A DNA stretch of 64,000 nucleotides from Bathymodiolus brooksi (GCA_963680875.1 OY804580.1:97431353-97495352), one strand, 5' to 3'. Positions 22,367-33,289 are shown, counted from the first letter of the stretch. Notes: generated from the letters alone by a model not told the origin. Made by a program: numbers and translations.

Positions 22367-23210
22367 TTGTTTTTAATCTGGAAAAGTATATTTTATATGA
22401 CAATCTTCAAAACCAACATCACAAAATGTTGTTCGTTTCCACTTAAAAAAAAACCAATAACAGTTTTGAATAAGGTGACACCAAATCTACAGAGGATTCC
22501 AAAAACGAGATCTCGCGTGACCATTACTACCCACAGAAATGACAAAACTTTAACGAGAATTCTTCTATCATATATTTCTTTGTCAATATGTCCGGAATAG
22601 AGGTTATAAAACAAAAACACTGCTCATATGGGTTTCAGTGACAGATTTATTTTTCAGAATGAATTAAACTGCAATGACTGCAACACACAATAGCCTTAGA
22701 GTGACAGTTGAATGCATGATGGCCAACGATATATCTCGGCATTTGACAATCAGTACACATTTTATCATGTTCTTCGATCCTCTCGGTAATTACCTATCGA
22801 TCTACCGACAAAACTAGTTAACTTTAAATTACTTTTACGTCCTTTCCGCCATAAATGAATGTATTAGTGCAAATGTGTCTTTTGTTTCAGACTTGTAACA
22901 AGACAAAATTCCGTGATGCTTTCCCAGCCTATTTCAAGGAAAATTAATTGTTTTTATTTATTGTAATTAAAGAAATAAATAAGTTTCGTTTGCTTAGATT
23001 TATGACTTTCTGGTTTTTTTTTTGTATGTATGTATGCAACATTTAATTAAATGTTATAGTAATTATAATTTGGACATCTTTAAATAAGAATTAATCGAAT
23101 CTTTAGGAATTGCAATAAATAATATTTGGTTTAAAAAAATCTGAAAAGCGATGGAAAATAACAGCAAATAGTTGAAAAGGAAATTCTATAAAAGTTATTT
23201 GTCTTTCCAA
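22367..23210. other. unannotated DNA
   Basis: AT-rich. A 75-codon minus-strand frame (22393-22620) overlaps a 123-codon plus-strand frame. Neither has recognisable content. Confidence 0.35.
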
Positions 23211-23331
23211 TCGTTTGACTTGTATTAAGTTTATTACAGAAACGCATTATTCGTACCAAATTAGATATCTATGTAGTCATGTTAATTTAAAATGAAAATT
23301 TCCATTCTAATACTTTTCAAGTGTGATAATA

Positions 23332-23371
<40 letters not shown>
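23211..23371 (+). mobile_element. decayed PLE terminal repeat and a poly-A run
   Basis: 23211-23285 retains ttattacagaaacgcattat, then aattagatatctatgtag, with a destroyed CTGATGA box. A run of about 31 A follows at 23340-23370, which could mark an unrelated retroposed end or simple expansion. Confidence 0.45.
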
Positions 23372-23373
<2 letters not shown>

Positions 23374-23489
23374 AGAGAAAGCAACAGCATAGTCCAATCC
23401 TGAAAATACAACCTCTGTTAGTCAGCTTTAATTAACACCATAACTTTTAAAAAGGGGCTAGAATAATTAAATAATTTAATGCAACGCTA

Positions 23490-23955
23490 GTCTCTAGTGA
23501 GGTTCGTGTTACTCGATCTTTAGTTTTATGTCTATGCTTTGTAGATCGTTGTTTGTTCCTTTCTTCTTTTTCTTTTGTCATTGAGTTTTGTCGAAGAGTT
23601 TGAAGATATCAAAGGGGTAATCAGAATCAGTATATCGAAGAACAGACAACACAATGACCAACAGAAAAAGTACAAAAGAACAAACAACGATCTACAAAGC
23701 ATACATATAAAACTAAAGATCGAGTAACGTGAACCTCGCTAACATCCGAGGGGAACTCAGGTGCTCCAGATGGGTAGGCAGTTCCTGCTCCACTAGTGGC
23801 ACCCGTCGCGTTAATCTAGGACCGGGAAGTGTTTACGACAAGTGGAACATGTCGGTGGTCATTTGTGACACAGATATTCCATAATGGTCAACCAAGTCGT
23901 GTTGTCTGTTCTTCTTCACGGATTCTGATTACTCTTTTGGTATCTCAAAACTTTT
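23490..23955. mobile_element. PLE tail in inverted (foldback) arrangement
   Basis: 23495-23588 is the distal tail on plus (gttcgtgttactcgatcttt, then tttgtagatcgttgtttg). It is immediately followed at 23590-23810 by the same tail on minus (cgaagagtttgaagatatca, caacgatctacaaagcatac, actaaagatcgagtaac). 23811-23890 continues into the RT-end region on minus, and 23898-23952 is again tail on plus. The two central pieces are inverted partners. Confidence 0.7.
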
Positions 23956-24145
23956 CTTACTTCAATTACACCATGAAATTTACAGTGCAGTTTGAACTCC
24001 ATAAATTACTTTCTGGATGACATGAATGAAATCTCGCCAGATTCCAGAAAAGCTTCATTGTCCATTCGTTTTACTTACTTATCTACCTAAATCTATCATA
24101 ATGGCTGGCATATTGTATATAATGAGTATGTCATAAAGTCACCCC

Positions 24146-24545
24146 ATCGGTGGTGTAATGATTAGCGTGCTCCCCTCGAGTACGGTAGATCGTGGGTTCA
24201 TCGGTGTTGTAATGATTAGCGTGCTCCCCTCGAGTACGGTAGATCGTGGGTTCGAACCAAAGATTATGAAATCGTTATTTGTTGTTTCTCCGGTAAGCAC
24301 GCAGCATTACGTAGAAAGAGCGAAGACTGGTTCGCTCGGAATCAGGATAACGTGTCCGAGTGGAGCGACATGTCTATCTACGGACTGTTGATTCAGTGAT
24401 CTAGCATTATAAAAATCCAACTAAGCGTGTTGGTCTAGTACAAAGCGGACCTCATCATCATCTCATTGAAAATTAACTTGTTCTCGACATGATATAGCTG
24501 AAAAACTGCTGAATTGGTGTTAAACAACAATCACACACTCATAAA
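24146..24545 (+). mobile_element. second tRNA-derived SINE family, with duplicated Pol III promoter
   Basis: Head atcggtggtgtaatgattag, gagtacggtagatcgtgggt, then perfect B box GGTTCGAACC at 24249-24258. The first 54 bp (24146-24199) are tandemly repeated at 24200-24253 with one mismatch. The body contains gtttctccggtaagcacgca, ggaatcaggataacgtgtcc and gagcgacatgtctatctacg. The tail gatatagctgaaaaactgct, then ggtgttaaacaacaatcaca, is related to the V-SINE tail. Related copies: 33290-33545, 35705-35900, 4926-5170. Confidence 0.8.
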
Positions 24546-25000
24546 GTCAGTTCTGATTATAAGGTAGTCACACTCCAGTTTAAATTGCGCACATGACACA
24601 TAAGTCATGTGACTGTATAAGTCATGTGACTATGAACATTCATAACTTCTGTAATGGTTTTGGGTTGTTTGCTATGTTCGTTTCTGACACAAAAAACTAT
24701 TTAGTTGATGGAATTCACATGGGAATAAAGAGTGCTTCTTCTAAAACGTTAACTTTCAACATTAACATGTATTTTAAGGAAATGAAGACCTATACAAAAA
24801 TAGTGCTTAAACTTACGTCTTCGGCATGAAGAATTAAGAACGTCAAACGGTGATGATTCGAAAACACGACAAATTATAAAATAGTTTCTTAAGTTAAACA
24901 CCATATCCTTTACAACCTACAAACAGAAACTACACGATCTATGAATGTTCTTGTATCGAATATGAGTACATGACATAACGAGTCCATACCAGATTATGTT
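24546..25000. other. unannotated DNA
   Basis: No supported feature. A 78-codon frame at 24593-24829 is unrecognised. Confidence 0.35.
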
Positions 25001-25205
25001 TAACAGTAACACACCGGGTGTCATTAATGGAGCAGGAACTACTTACCCTTTCAGAGCACACGCGTGTCTGAGTGAGGGTCTTATCGCACACTATTTAGCT
25101 TTCTGTGTAGTATTTTGTTGACCGTTGTCTATCTTTTTTTCTTTTGGCCATTGTGTTATCTGTCCTCCTTCAGATTACGACTTCTAATCACCCTTTCTTC
25201 AAAAT
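25001..25205 (+). mobile_element. PLE 3' tail, decayed
   Basis: taacacaccgggtgtcatta, atggagcaggaactacttac, cctttcagagcacacg and cttttggccattgtgttatc. Confidence 0.7.
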
Positions 25206-25419
25206 TGTCTTTTTGATTCAACAAAATATAACATCATCATTTTATTCAGAAACATTCATATTCAATTTCAAATTTTGTAGGAACGATTTATATGCATTGT
25301 TTAAATTAAAGTCCTGATTTGTAGAAACCCTGTATTCTCAACATTTCCGTAATGATAGCATGTATATATATATATAAGTATATATATATTAATGAAAAAC
25401 ACTCTGAAGCCATGTCTTT

Positions 25420-25645
25420 GAAGAGGAGTTTGAAGATACCAAAGGGAGGTAACCGTAAATCGAAGACGAACAGACAACACAATGGTCAAAAGTACAAAAG
25501 GACAAACCACGATCTACAAATCATACAAATAAAACAAAAGATCGAGTAACACGAACCCTATTAAAAACCGGGGGTGAACTCAGGTGCTCCGAAAGGGTAA
25601 GCAGTTCCTGTTCCACTAGTGACATCCGTCGTTTTAATCTAGCTA
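25420..25645 (-). mobile_element. PLE 3' tail
   Basis: Well-preserved minus-strand tail: gagtttgaagataccaaagg, gaacagacaacacaatggtc, aaagatcgagtaacacgaac, gggggtgaactcaggtgctc and tgttccactagtgacatccg. Faces the plus-strand tail at 25001-25205 across 215 bp, another head-on arrangement. Confidence 0.85.
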
Positions 25646-25699
25646 CAACGTTTCAGAAACAATCTATGAATTTTCAACCTGTGGGTATGATCCTATATA

Positions 25700-25965
25700 C
25701 AATAAACATTAGAGAAAACCGAAGAAGCAGTCAAGAATGAACAATCTAGAGAAACCGAAGAGGCAATCAAGAATGAACAATCCAGAGAAACTGAAGAAGC
25801 AATCAAGAATGAACAATCCAGAGACACTGGCAACATTGGGCAGACAAGACAGTGGACGAACACAAAGCAAAAAAAACACCAAACAACATAACACAACACA
25901 ACACAAAAACCTAAAAAGATCAGCAACATGGATCCCACCAAATACCGGGGATGAACTTAGGTGCT
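25700..25965 (-). repeat. PLE-derived fragment with a 36-bp x3 array
   Basis: Three 36-bp units at 25721-25829 (gaagaagcaatcaagaatga, then acaatccagagaaact). The flanks cactggcaacattgggcaga and ccaaataccggggatgaact match PLE tail-to-terminal-repeat sequence, e.g. the reverse of cccaatgttgccagtgtctg at 1181-1200. Overlapping frames on both strands come from the 36-bp (12-codon) period. Confidence 0.7.
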
Positions 25966-27070
25966 TGTACTTTAATATTCAGATAAATTATGTTGTTAGT
26001 ATATCGAATAATAACCTTCAACCTCTGATTTCAAAACAATTCTTCTTTAAGGATCAAATGGTAACTGCATTAATAGTAAATATGATAATGCGACTTTTAA
26101 GATTTGTATGTTGACACCCAATACAAATAACGATGCATCCATGTGGTTGATTGATTGCTATGCTATCTAAAATGTCAACGGCTTGATATGTTGAGGAGGT
26201 GTAACATTCTTCAGGAGACTTTTATAATGTAATCGAGTAGGCCTGATATGTGCCAGCCATGTATCAATTTTTATTGCTTGTGCATTGTAATGAGGTTAGT
26301 ATTCAGGTATGTTCATGCATTAGCTACTGAAACGAACAAATTTATTAATTTTATTCAGAAGAGAGATATTTAAGGGTGGGTGACATTTTTCAGTTTAGTA
26401 TTTCATTATCCGTTTAGGTGACATTAATGGGCTCTACTGACATGAAATCCGATCTTTTTATGAAAAGATTGAATTTTCTACAAATTATTTGTTGGTCGTG
26501 TTTTGTTTTGTTTTATTTTATGTTCCACAATATAATTTTATAGTAAACTTTTAAATGTTTGAATGTGTTTACACAATATACTAGAGCTCACATGAAATGA
26601 TACGATAAGTAAGCACATTCATGTATAAAAAGCGATGATTTCCGATTTTTGCAATTCTTTCCACAATTTAATAAAACAATGGAAGCTGCATTTGTTTACA
26701 TGTATATTGCCGTGGAATATCTAATTATCGAGAGGGATAGGGTTTGGATTCCATTAACCGTTTTAAACCCGCTATATTGCTGTTCCTGTCCAAGGTCGGT
26801 GCCTGGATTTCCACCAGCAAATGTCGTGGTCTCTTTTTTTGGCTCAATGATATGAGAAGAGAGGTATTTGTTCGTTTTGTTGACCATCACTGTTTAAGCT
26901 TTTTCTATATTTATAACCGTAAGTAAATAACATGTAGAAATATTTTATTAACACACACATGTTCATGTTTTGCCTTTGTATATCTACATTTAAACCCCAT
27001 TGGTACATTTATAGAGGCAATGCTGTATAGCATTATTATAGATGTTCTTGCTAAAACGCCTTTCTGGAAA
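25966..27070. other. unannotated DNA with small overlapping frames
   Basis: Three mutually overlapping frames of 60-68 codons at 26649-26926 on both strands have no recognised domain. The rest is AT-rich and unassigned. Confidence 0.3.
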
Positions 27071-27335
27071 ATTCCTTCTTTCTTCGATTTACCGCTTATG
27101 ATTAACACCCTTGGTATCTTTTTTTCTAGCACTGGTCAAATAGGCAGGTTAAACCATTGTTGCTGTTGCTATCACTAAGCTGAAGTCAATGCTGAAATAT
27201 GGCTTGGTAAAACGCGCACATTTCCAGACACTAGTCAAATGGGCACGTAAGACTGTTATTGTTGCTCTCATCACTATGGTAAGTCAATGGTTATATTTTG
27301 TTGAATATCAACACCACAAGCTTCACGAATATAAG
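27071..27335 (+). repeat. PLE distal tail scrap and an imperfect 100-bp duplicate
   Basis: 27072-27125 resembles the tail end (ccttctttcttcgatttacc, then cttggtatctt). 27128-27185 and 27226-27292 are imperfect direct repeats (actggtcaaataggca and actagtcaaatgggca, each followed by gttgct and aagtcaatg). Confidence 0.5.
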
Positions 27336-27339
27336 CTTC

Positions 27340-27958
27340 ATGCTTGCTTACAATGTGATCATGCCTTCTTTCTTACAATGTGATCATGCCTCTTGCTTAC
27401 AATGTGATCATGCCTCTTGCTTACAATGTGATCATGCCTTCTTTCTTACAATGTGATCATGCCTTCTTGCTTACAATGTGATCATGCCTCTTGCTTACAA
27501 TGTGATAATGCCTTCTTTCTTACAATGTGATCATGCCTCTTGCTTACAATGTGATCATGCCTCTTGCTTACAATGTGATCATGACTCTTGCTTACAATGT
27601 GATCATGCTTTCTTGCTTACAATGTGATCATGCCCTCTTGATTACAATGTGATCATGCCTCTTGCTTACAATGTGATCATGCCTTCTTTCTTACAATGTG
27701 ATCATGCCTTCTTGCTTACAATGTGATCATGCCTTCTTGCTTACAATGAGATCATGCCTCTTGCTTACAATGTGATCATGCCTTCTTGCTTACAATGTGA
27801 TCATGCCTTCTTTCTTACAATGTGATCATGCCTTCTTGCTTACAATGTGATCATGCCTCTTGCCTACAATGTGATCATGCCTAATGCTTACAATGTGATC
27901 ATGCCTTCTTGCTTACAATGTGATCATGCCTTCTTGCTTACAATGTGATCATGCCTTC
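27340..27958 (+). repeat. 24/25-bp minisatellite, about 25 units
   Basis: Units of 24 or 25 bp: cttgcttacaatgtgatcat followed by gcct or gcctt, with ctttctt variants. The length alternation breaks any reading frame. TGATCA in each unit is palindromic. No PLE progenitor was found in the window. Confidence 0.95.
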
Positions 27959-28496
27959 TCACTAATAAACCAACATACTGGTTGCACGCCGTACATTTCA
28001 TTTGGTTGATAGAATAGCGAATTTTCTTCAGGCCACATTAACACACTCAGTTCAGGAGTCTGAATTTAACGGTAGTTTTCACTTCTTTGGTTAAAGAACC
28101 ATTCAATAACGAACCATTTGATTGCTGAACAACGTCTGAAATAACGTAAAGGAAAATAACCTGATTGCCGTATTATTCGTGGGAGAGGTCACATTTCGTT
28201 TTAATTCATTGTCTACGAATGTATGCAATTAGTAAAGGTCTGTAATATCTTGGACAACAATATAATGACCTTAGCTTGGAAATAAAATGGGATAAAGCTA
28301 TATTTTTACTCCTAGCCCTGTTTGTTTATCATAATATACACCGTATTGCTTATATCATAATATAATTTTTCTCCGCCGTCAGCAATACACATTCCTGGGA
28401 ACCCTAGATGTCTCTAGTCTTAAATATCTCACATACACTTTAAAGTTTACATTCAAAGGTAGCATAACTAATGGCTGGTTGTGTACTTGATCCTCA
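27959..28496. other. unannotated DNA
   Basis: No supported feature. Confidence 0.4.
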
Positions 28497-28735
28497 ATCA
28501 CCAGGTGTATGACAAGAGTAACACGACGGGTGCTGCTAGTGGAACAGGAACGCAATACCCTTCCGGAGCACCTGCGTTTATTCCGGGTTTTTAGTGGGGT
28601 TCGTCTTGCTCAATTTTCAGTATTCTGTGTAGTGTTTTCATAGTTCATTGTTTTTCCTCTTATCCATTTTCATATGGTCATTGTAATGTCTGTCCTTTTT
28701 CGATTTAGGGCTTCTCATTAACTCTTCTTATAGAT
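28497..28735 (+). mobile_element. PLE 3' tail
   Basis: agtaacacgacgggtgctgc, tagtggaacaggaacgcaat, cccttccggagcacctgcgt and tatggtcattgtaatgtctg. Moderately diverged. Confidence 0.8.
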
Positions 28736-29280
28736 GGGGTGCGAAAGGGTTGTTTACAAAAACAAAGCAATGTAGACATATTAAGGCTGAATACACGTTT
28801 CGCATAGTTTTGCCTATTTTGAAGAAAAAATGCACCCACCTTTTATGTTCTGTGTTAGCTATATCGCTCCGCGTTAGAAATATCCGTACGCATGTTATCA
28901 AAGTTTATTAAATATAAATAATATTAATAAATATTTCAAACTATAGTTTGCATGCTCAAAACATTTACAGAACACCCCTGAACACAGTCAATCTTACAAC
29001 ATATCGTGATGGGAGGTCTGTCATTGTGTCTTGTTTGTATTTTTTATTTTGTTTTGTTTATTGACGATGTTTGTAAAATGATTTTATCGGTATATAATAA
29101 TATTTTCACAAAATATATATTTTTGCCCGAGGGAACCCTTGGTATAACATATTTGTTTGTTGCGGTCTGAAAGTGGTGTCCGATATTAGTACGCGACGAA
29201 TAAAATACACAGTTAGCCCTTAGGACGGATATTGTGTCATGTCTATATAGAATGTTAGCCTCCTTGCAACAGCTCCTTAG
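28736..29280. other. unannotated DNA
   Basis: No supported feature. The 80-codon minus frame here is unrecognised. Confidence 0.35.
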
Positions 29281-30180
29281 GATCAACGGTGTATTAAGAG
29301 TAGTCGTTGGTAGTCAGTTGCAAGGCAAAATGTCCCGTACTTATCAATTGTATCTTCGTTTTCGTCTTCTGACTCAGGCTCGGACAATCTGGAGGCTAGG
29401 TCCCCACATATATTCAAAAAAGAAAGCCAAACATATATACAACAGGTTAAGACTATATACAGTGGTCGTATACGCGGCTCAGCCGTGAGGAGCTCCTGTC
29501 GAGGCCGTTGGCAATCCGTTAATGCCGGCCTTGAAGTCATCCACTGTGACTGCTGATGCCATAGAGTCTGATAGAACATTCCACTCCCTGGTTGATCTGG
29601 GGACGAAGGAGTATCTGTAAAGGTCCTTGTTAGTATGTTGCTAACGAAGCCGTTGTCCTCCCGTAGTGTGGGTATCTCCATGTGTGTAAAATCTGGAGGG
29701 CTAGAATTCCACTACACCGTTCTGTATATTGTAGGCAATCACCAGTCGGTTCTTGGTTCGCCTGAGTAGGAGTGGCCTACTCATGGTGTAGTATGGCTTT
29801 GACTGTTGTTGTACACCTTTCTAGGTTTCATCCCAGGAACCCAGTGTCCTTTATGCTGCGTATCACAGTGTATTTCTCGGTGTCAAAGCTCATCTGCTAC
29901 TGTGATGACCATCGCTCGAGTGATGTCAGGTCTTGTTGAATTGTCATGGAATCCCTGGTGGTTCTGATCTTTTTAAATAACCGGCATTCGTCGGCAAATA
30001 TTCTTGCCTCTGATGATGTTGACTTGGGTGGGTCGTTTATGTAGGCCATGAAAAACAGGGGTCCTGGGACGGTTCCTTGTGGATTTCCCGATATGACGTC
30101 AAGTGGTTGTGATTGATGTCCTTCCAGGACCACAGATTGAGTACCATTTGTCTCTGTTAATCTAAACTTCCGGTTAATAG
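29281..30180 (-). pseudogene. 5'-truncated non-LTR retrotransposon (LINE) reverse transcriptase
   Basis: Minus strand. 30133-29897 encodes RT motifs resembling SGVPQGTVLGPLLF (seen as SGNPQGTVPGPLFF) followed by FADE in place of the catalytic FADD. 29600-29500 encodes a C-terminal stretch with SFVPRSTREWN, typical of the end of CR1/Jockey-like or RTE-like LINE ORF2 proteins. Between them the frame is broken by a stop (after LERWSSQ) and shifts. The endonuclease domain and the first RT motifs are absent. A dead copy. The exact clade is not resolvable by eye. The higher GC than its flanks fits a former coding region. Confidence 0.8.
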
Positions 30181-30545
30181 GTTCATCCTAGTACCACATT
30201 TTGACTTGCACGATTTACAAGTATTGTTTGTAACGTGTTCTATTCACGAAAATAGTTGACCTTAAACAAAAATAAATCATTCAATCATAGATTTAAAAAT
30301 TCATGAACCAATTATAACTTTCTGCCCCACAAACGGAATCATGGGATACAGAAAGAGGACCAAATATTTGGTACAAGTGTTTTAGCTTTATTATAAAACT
30401 TACGTTTTTACAACATATCATCGTACAATAAATGTTTCCTAAGAGATGCTAAAGAAAGACCTATTTCCATCAATATAGATACTGGGCATGTGACAGGAAA
30501 CAGTGCCACCAATTTATGTACACGTCATAACGTCGTATGCCGGTG
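30181..30545. other. unannotated DNA
   Basis: No supported feature. Confidence 0.4.
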
Positions 30546-30955
30546 TCATAGAGTATCCCATAGTATATTAACCCCCGGAAGATTGACTATATAGTATTTA
30601 TTCCGCATAGTAAACCTTCCTACCTACTCAAATACTGCAAAATGGCTCCGTACATTTTTTTTTACCTTTTAATCATAACCGGATATAATTAATGGTATAC
30701 CGGTATAACAATTAAAATTAACACGATTAAGGTGCTAAATTCCGAATCAATAGTAATTATCCGGATTAAGGGGGAACATTTACTATATAGCAACATATCC
30801 GGGGGGATGATCGGCTATGGATGGGGGAATGTTTGCTATATAGTAAAGTATCCGGGGGGAAGGTTTACTATATAGCAAATATTCCGAGGGGTAGTAAACA
30901 TTCCGGGGGAAGGTTTGCTATGCGGAAGGTTTACTATACGACATCGGAACCCGAA
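30546..30955 (+). repeat. irregular cluster of CTATATAG and CCGGGGG motifs
   Basis: ctatatag occurs at about 30587, 30784, 30835 and 30868, usually as ttta-ctatatag-caa or ttg-ctatatag-taa. It alternates with ccggggggat, ccggggggaagg, ccgaggggta and ccgggggaagg. Spacing is irregular (20-40 bp), unlike the clean arrays elsewhere. It looks like a decayed tandem repeat or a cluster of protein-binding sites. Confidence 0.5.
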
Positions 30956-31575
30956 ATCGGATGCCATTTTGTTCCACCTTCAGATAATATGTACTTTTAT
31001 CTTTAATTTATTGCGTATAAAACATGAAATGTGACAGTGCATCAGATGACCTTTTATCTCGTTGAAATAAATATATATTAATTATATTAAAATCATGCAA
31101 ACAAATTCTCAAGCACTTTGTCAATGTTAGCGATACTTTATAGCTCATATTCACTCCCTGTATGTTACGCGACAATTTATAGCGTACATTCACTTCCTGT
31201 ATAATACATACTGTCTAATTTTCAGACCAGTTTGTGGGTTAAATCAAAGGTATAGTCACGCCTCAATTAACATAATCTAAAAAAATATAAAATCCCCCAT
31301 GATTGGCACCGTGTACGTTGCAGAATGGGGTCGTGGCGTGGAGGATGGAGTGAAATTTTAGAGTATATTTTTGGAGTGGTATATGTATACTATAGAAAAA
31401 TATAAATATATTTTTTATAAGTAACTTTTTGAATGATCGACTGATCTAAAATATCTTCATTATAATTGAACTGGACCTGTAACATGAACATAGAATTAAA
31501 ATAATGTAATGTTCCCCATGAAAAATTCATTCATTTGGAAAATGTGCTCCTTTTAAAGGTTACACTATTTACAGA
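30956..31575. other. unannotated DNA
   Basis: AT-rich, no supported gene. Confidence 0.4.
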
Positions 31576-31677
31576 TTAATACATGGGCATTTCCATATTG
31601 GCCTGGTTATCATCCCGAGACCCCAATATGGGTCAAGGGATGATAACCAGGCCAATATGGAAATGCCCATGTATTAA
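31576..31677. repeat. perfect 41-bp inverted repeat with 20-nt spacer
   Basis: Left arm 31576-31616 (begins ttaatacatgggcatttcca) and right arm 31637-31677 are exact reverse complements. The spacer gagaccccaatatgggtcaa is itself partly self-complementary. A related fragment (acccatattggcctgagacg) follows at 31719. It would form a long hairpin or cruciform. The 107-codon frame across it is spurious. Confidence 0.95.
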
Positions 31678-31773
31678 ACTATTTATTACATACTTCCGAC
31701 ATCTAGAAAAGAGACACCCATATTGGCCTGAGACGAAGTGTTTTTTATTTGTTTATATGTTTGTTTGTTTGTT

Positions 31774-31980
31774 TGATGGTGTTCAACGCCACTTGCAACA
31801 ATATTTCAGTTATATTGTGGCGGTCAGTTTTATTTATGGAGGAAACCGGAGGACCCAGAGAAAACCACCGACCTGTCGCAAGTCACTGACAAACTTTATC
31901 ACATAATGTTGTATCGGGTACACCTCGTCTGAGCGGGATTCGAACTCAAAATGTTAGTGGTGATAGGCGCTGATTGCATT
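31774..31980 (-). mobile_element. V-SINE, 5' truncated
   Basis: Minus strand: tail gatggtgttcaacgccactt, central domain gaggaaaccggaggacccag, cgcaagtcactgacaaactt, cgggattcgaactcaaaatg and ggcgctgattgcat. Preceded by a tttg run (31755-31772) at the 3' end of the element. Confidence 0.85.
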
Positions 31981-32652
31981 GAAAATATCAGTCTGGAAAG
32001 AAATTCACAATGACCTCCTTTACGAAAATGATTGGTGCCTAATTATCGAAGCTTTTTGTTTATTATATACACTGAGAATATATTCTTAAAGTTTCTTATT
32101 CACACGAATAGAATATACTTAGACCAAATTAAACGTGTTTCCATATTTGAACATGGCGGCATTTGATAAGTATATAATTTAGAATCAGAAAAGGTCTTTC
32201 TTCCACTGTTTTAAATCTTTTAAATTTGACTTTAAATTGATGATTTTTTTCTTCTCACGCTTCAAAGATCGCTTACCCTCATCGTTGACCCTATAAATTG
32301 TTGATCGTGTCAACAATGTCCCGCCTTACTTCTTTTCCGTTGCAATATATCTTTGTGTTATCTTAAAGGTATCATTATTAAACCATACCATATCAATTCC
32401 GCTTGTATCTTACTTGTAATATAAAGGTAAAGTGCTCATCATGTTGTCACAATAGGGTTAACTTATAGTTTTGTAAATCATCACTTTATGTTCCTATTAA
32501 AAACACAGGAACATTTGCATATCATGCATTTAGATGGGTTTTTGTATGCTTATTTATAGTCCAAATGTAATACAATATCTTGTAACATAAATACGTATTT
32601 TTCCTTTGATGTTTTTATGCAATAATCAACTTAAAAATAGTGAACTTTTACA
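31981..32652. other. unannotated DNA
   Basis: No supported feature. Confidence 0.4.
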
Positions 32653-32775
32653 AACCATGGTTTAACATGAAGATCTTGATGTTATTCCATGATTTTCACG
32701 TCATAGATCTGTTATTCTATGATTTTGACGTATTAGATCTGTTATTCCATGATTTTGACGTCATAAATTTGTCAA
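32653..32775 (+). repeat. 30-bp tandem repeat, about 3.5 units
   Basis: Units agatctgttattccatgatt followed by ttgacgtcat at 32670-32773, the last decayed. TGACGTCA recurs at the unit junction in part of the array. No progenitor identified. Confidence 0.85.
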
Positions 32776-32798
32776 TCATGTAATTTCTGTTACAAAAC

Positions 32799-32897
32799 AT
32801 ATATACCATGGATCGTACTCATGAACTTATTTAAACCAACTCATCCTTCGGATTCGTTGGTTTAAATAAGTTAATTCGTAAGATCCATGGTATATAT
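32799..32897. repeat. nested inverted repeat (foldback)
   Basis: Outer arms atatataccatggatc (32799-32814) and its complement (32882-32897). Inner arms aacttatttaaaccaac (32824-32840) and its complement (32856-32872). Symmetric 9-nt internal loops separate them, and the loop contains atcc-ttc-ggat. A structured hairpin of about 99 nt. Confidence 0.9.
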
Positions 32898-32939
32898 AAT
32901 GCTTAATGTTGTTTTATACCTATACAATGCCATTATATA

Positions 32940-33030
32940 TAAATACACGGCGTTCTGCGCGTACCTGATGAAGGTTATTACAGAAACGCGCCGTGCACAC
33001 TAAACTTGATATCTACGTTTTTGTTTTTAC
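32940..33030 (+). ncRNA. hammerhead-like motif, core boxes intact, cleavage site mutated
   Basis: GCGTAC (32959-32964), CTGATGA (32965-32971), AGG-stem II region, GAAAC (32983-32987), GCGCC, GTGCAC. Both core boxes are intact, but the expected GUC at the cleavage site reads GCC, so activity is unlikely. The downstream flank taaacttgatatctacg is the standard PLE flank. Confidence 0.55.
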
Positions 33031-33050
33031 TTTTATTACCGTTTATAACA

Positions 33051-33108
33051 CCCCGCCACGATATAACTGAAATTTGTTGAAAGTGGCGTTAAACACCATT
33101 AACCAACC
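33051..33108 (+). mobile_element. V-SINE tail fragment
   Basis: cgccacgatataactgaaat, then ttgttgaaagtggcgttaaa and caccattaaccaacca. 3' end only, inserted 25 bp after the PLE flank. Confidence 0.8.
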
Positions 33109-33289
33109 AAGCCGTTTAGAACAATATTAATATAGTATTTGTTTTTAAATTTTCATTGAATATTGTAATAAATAATGTTTTCTTATTTCAAATGTTTAAT
33201 GTCGACGACTCGCAATCGTCAAGTGTCAATGGTGTCTTAAATGGGTGAGGTGGATCATCACTCTTGTAAAATGTCGACATTAAAAAAAA

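Noticed and set aside
24200..24258. Genuine tRNA gene at the perfect B box
   Set aside because: No acceptor stem complement, no proper anticodon arm, and the sequence continues into a SINE body with related copies elsewhere.
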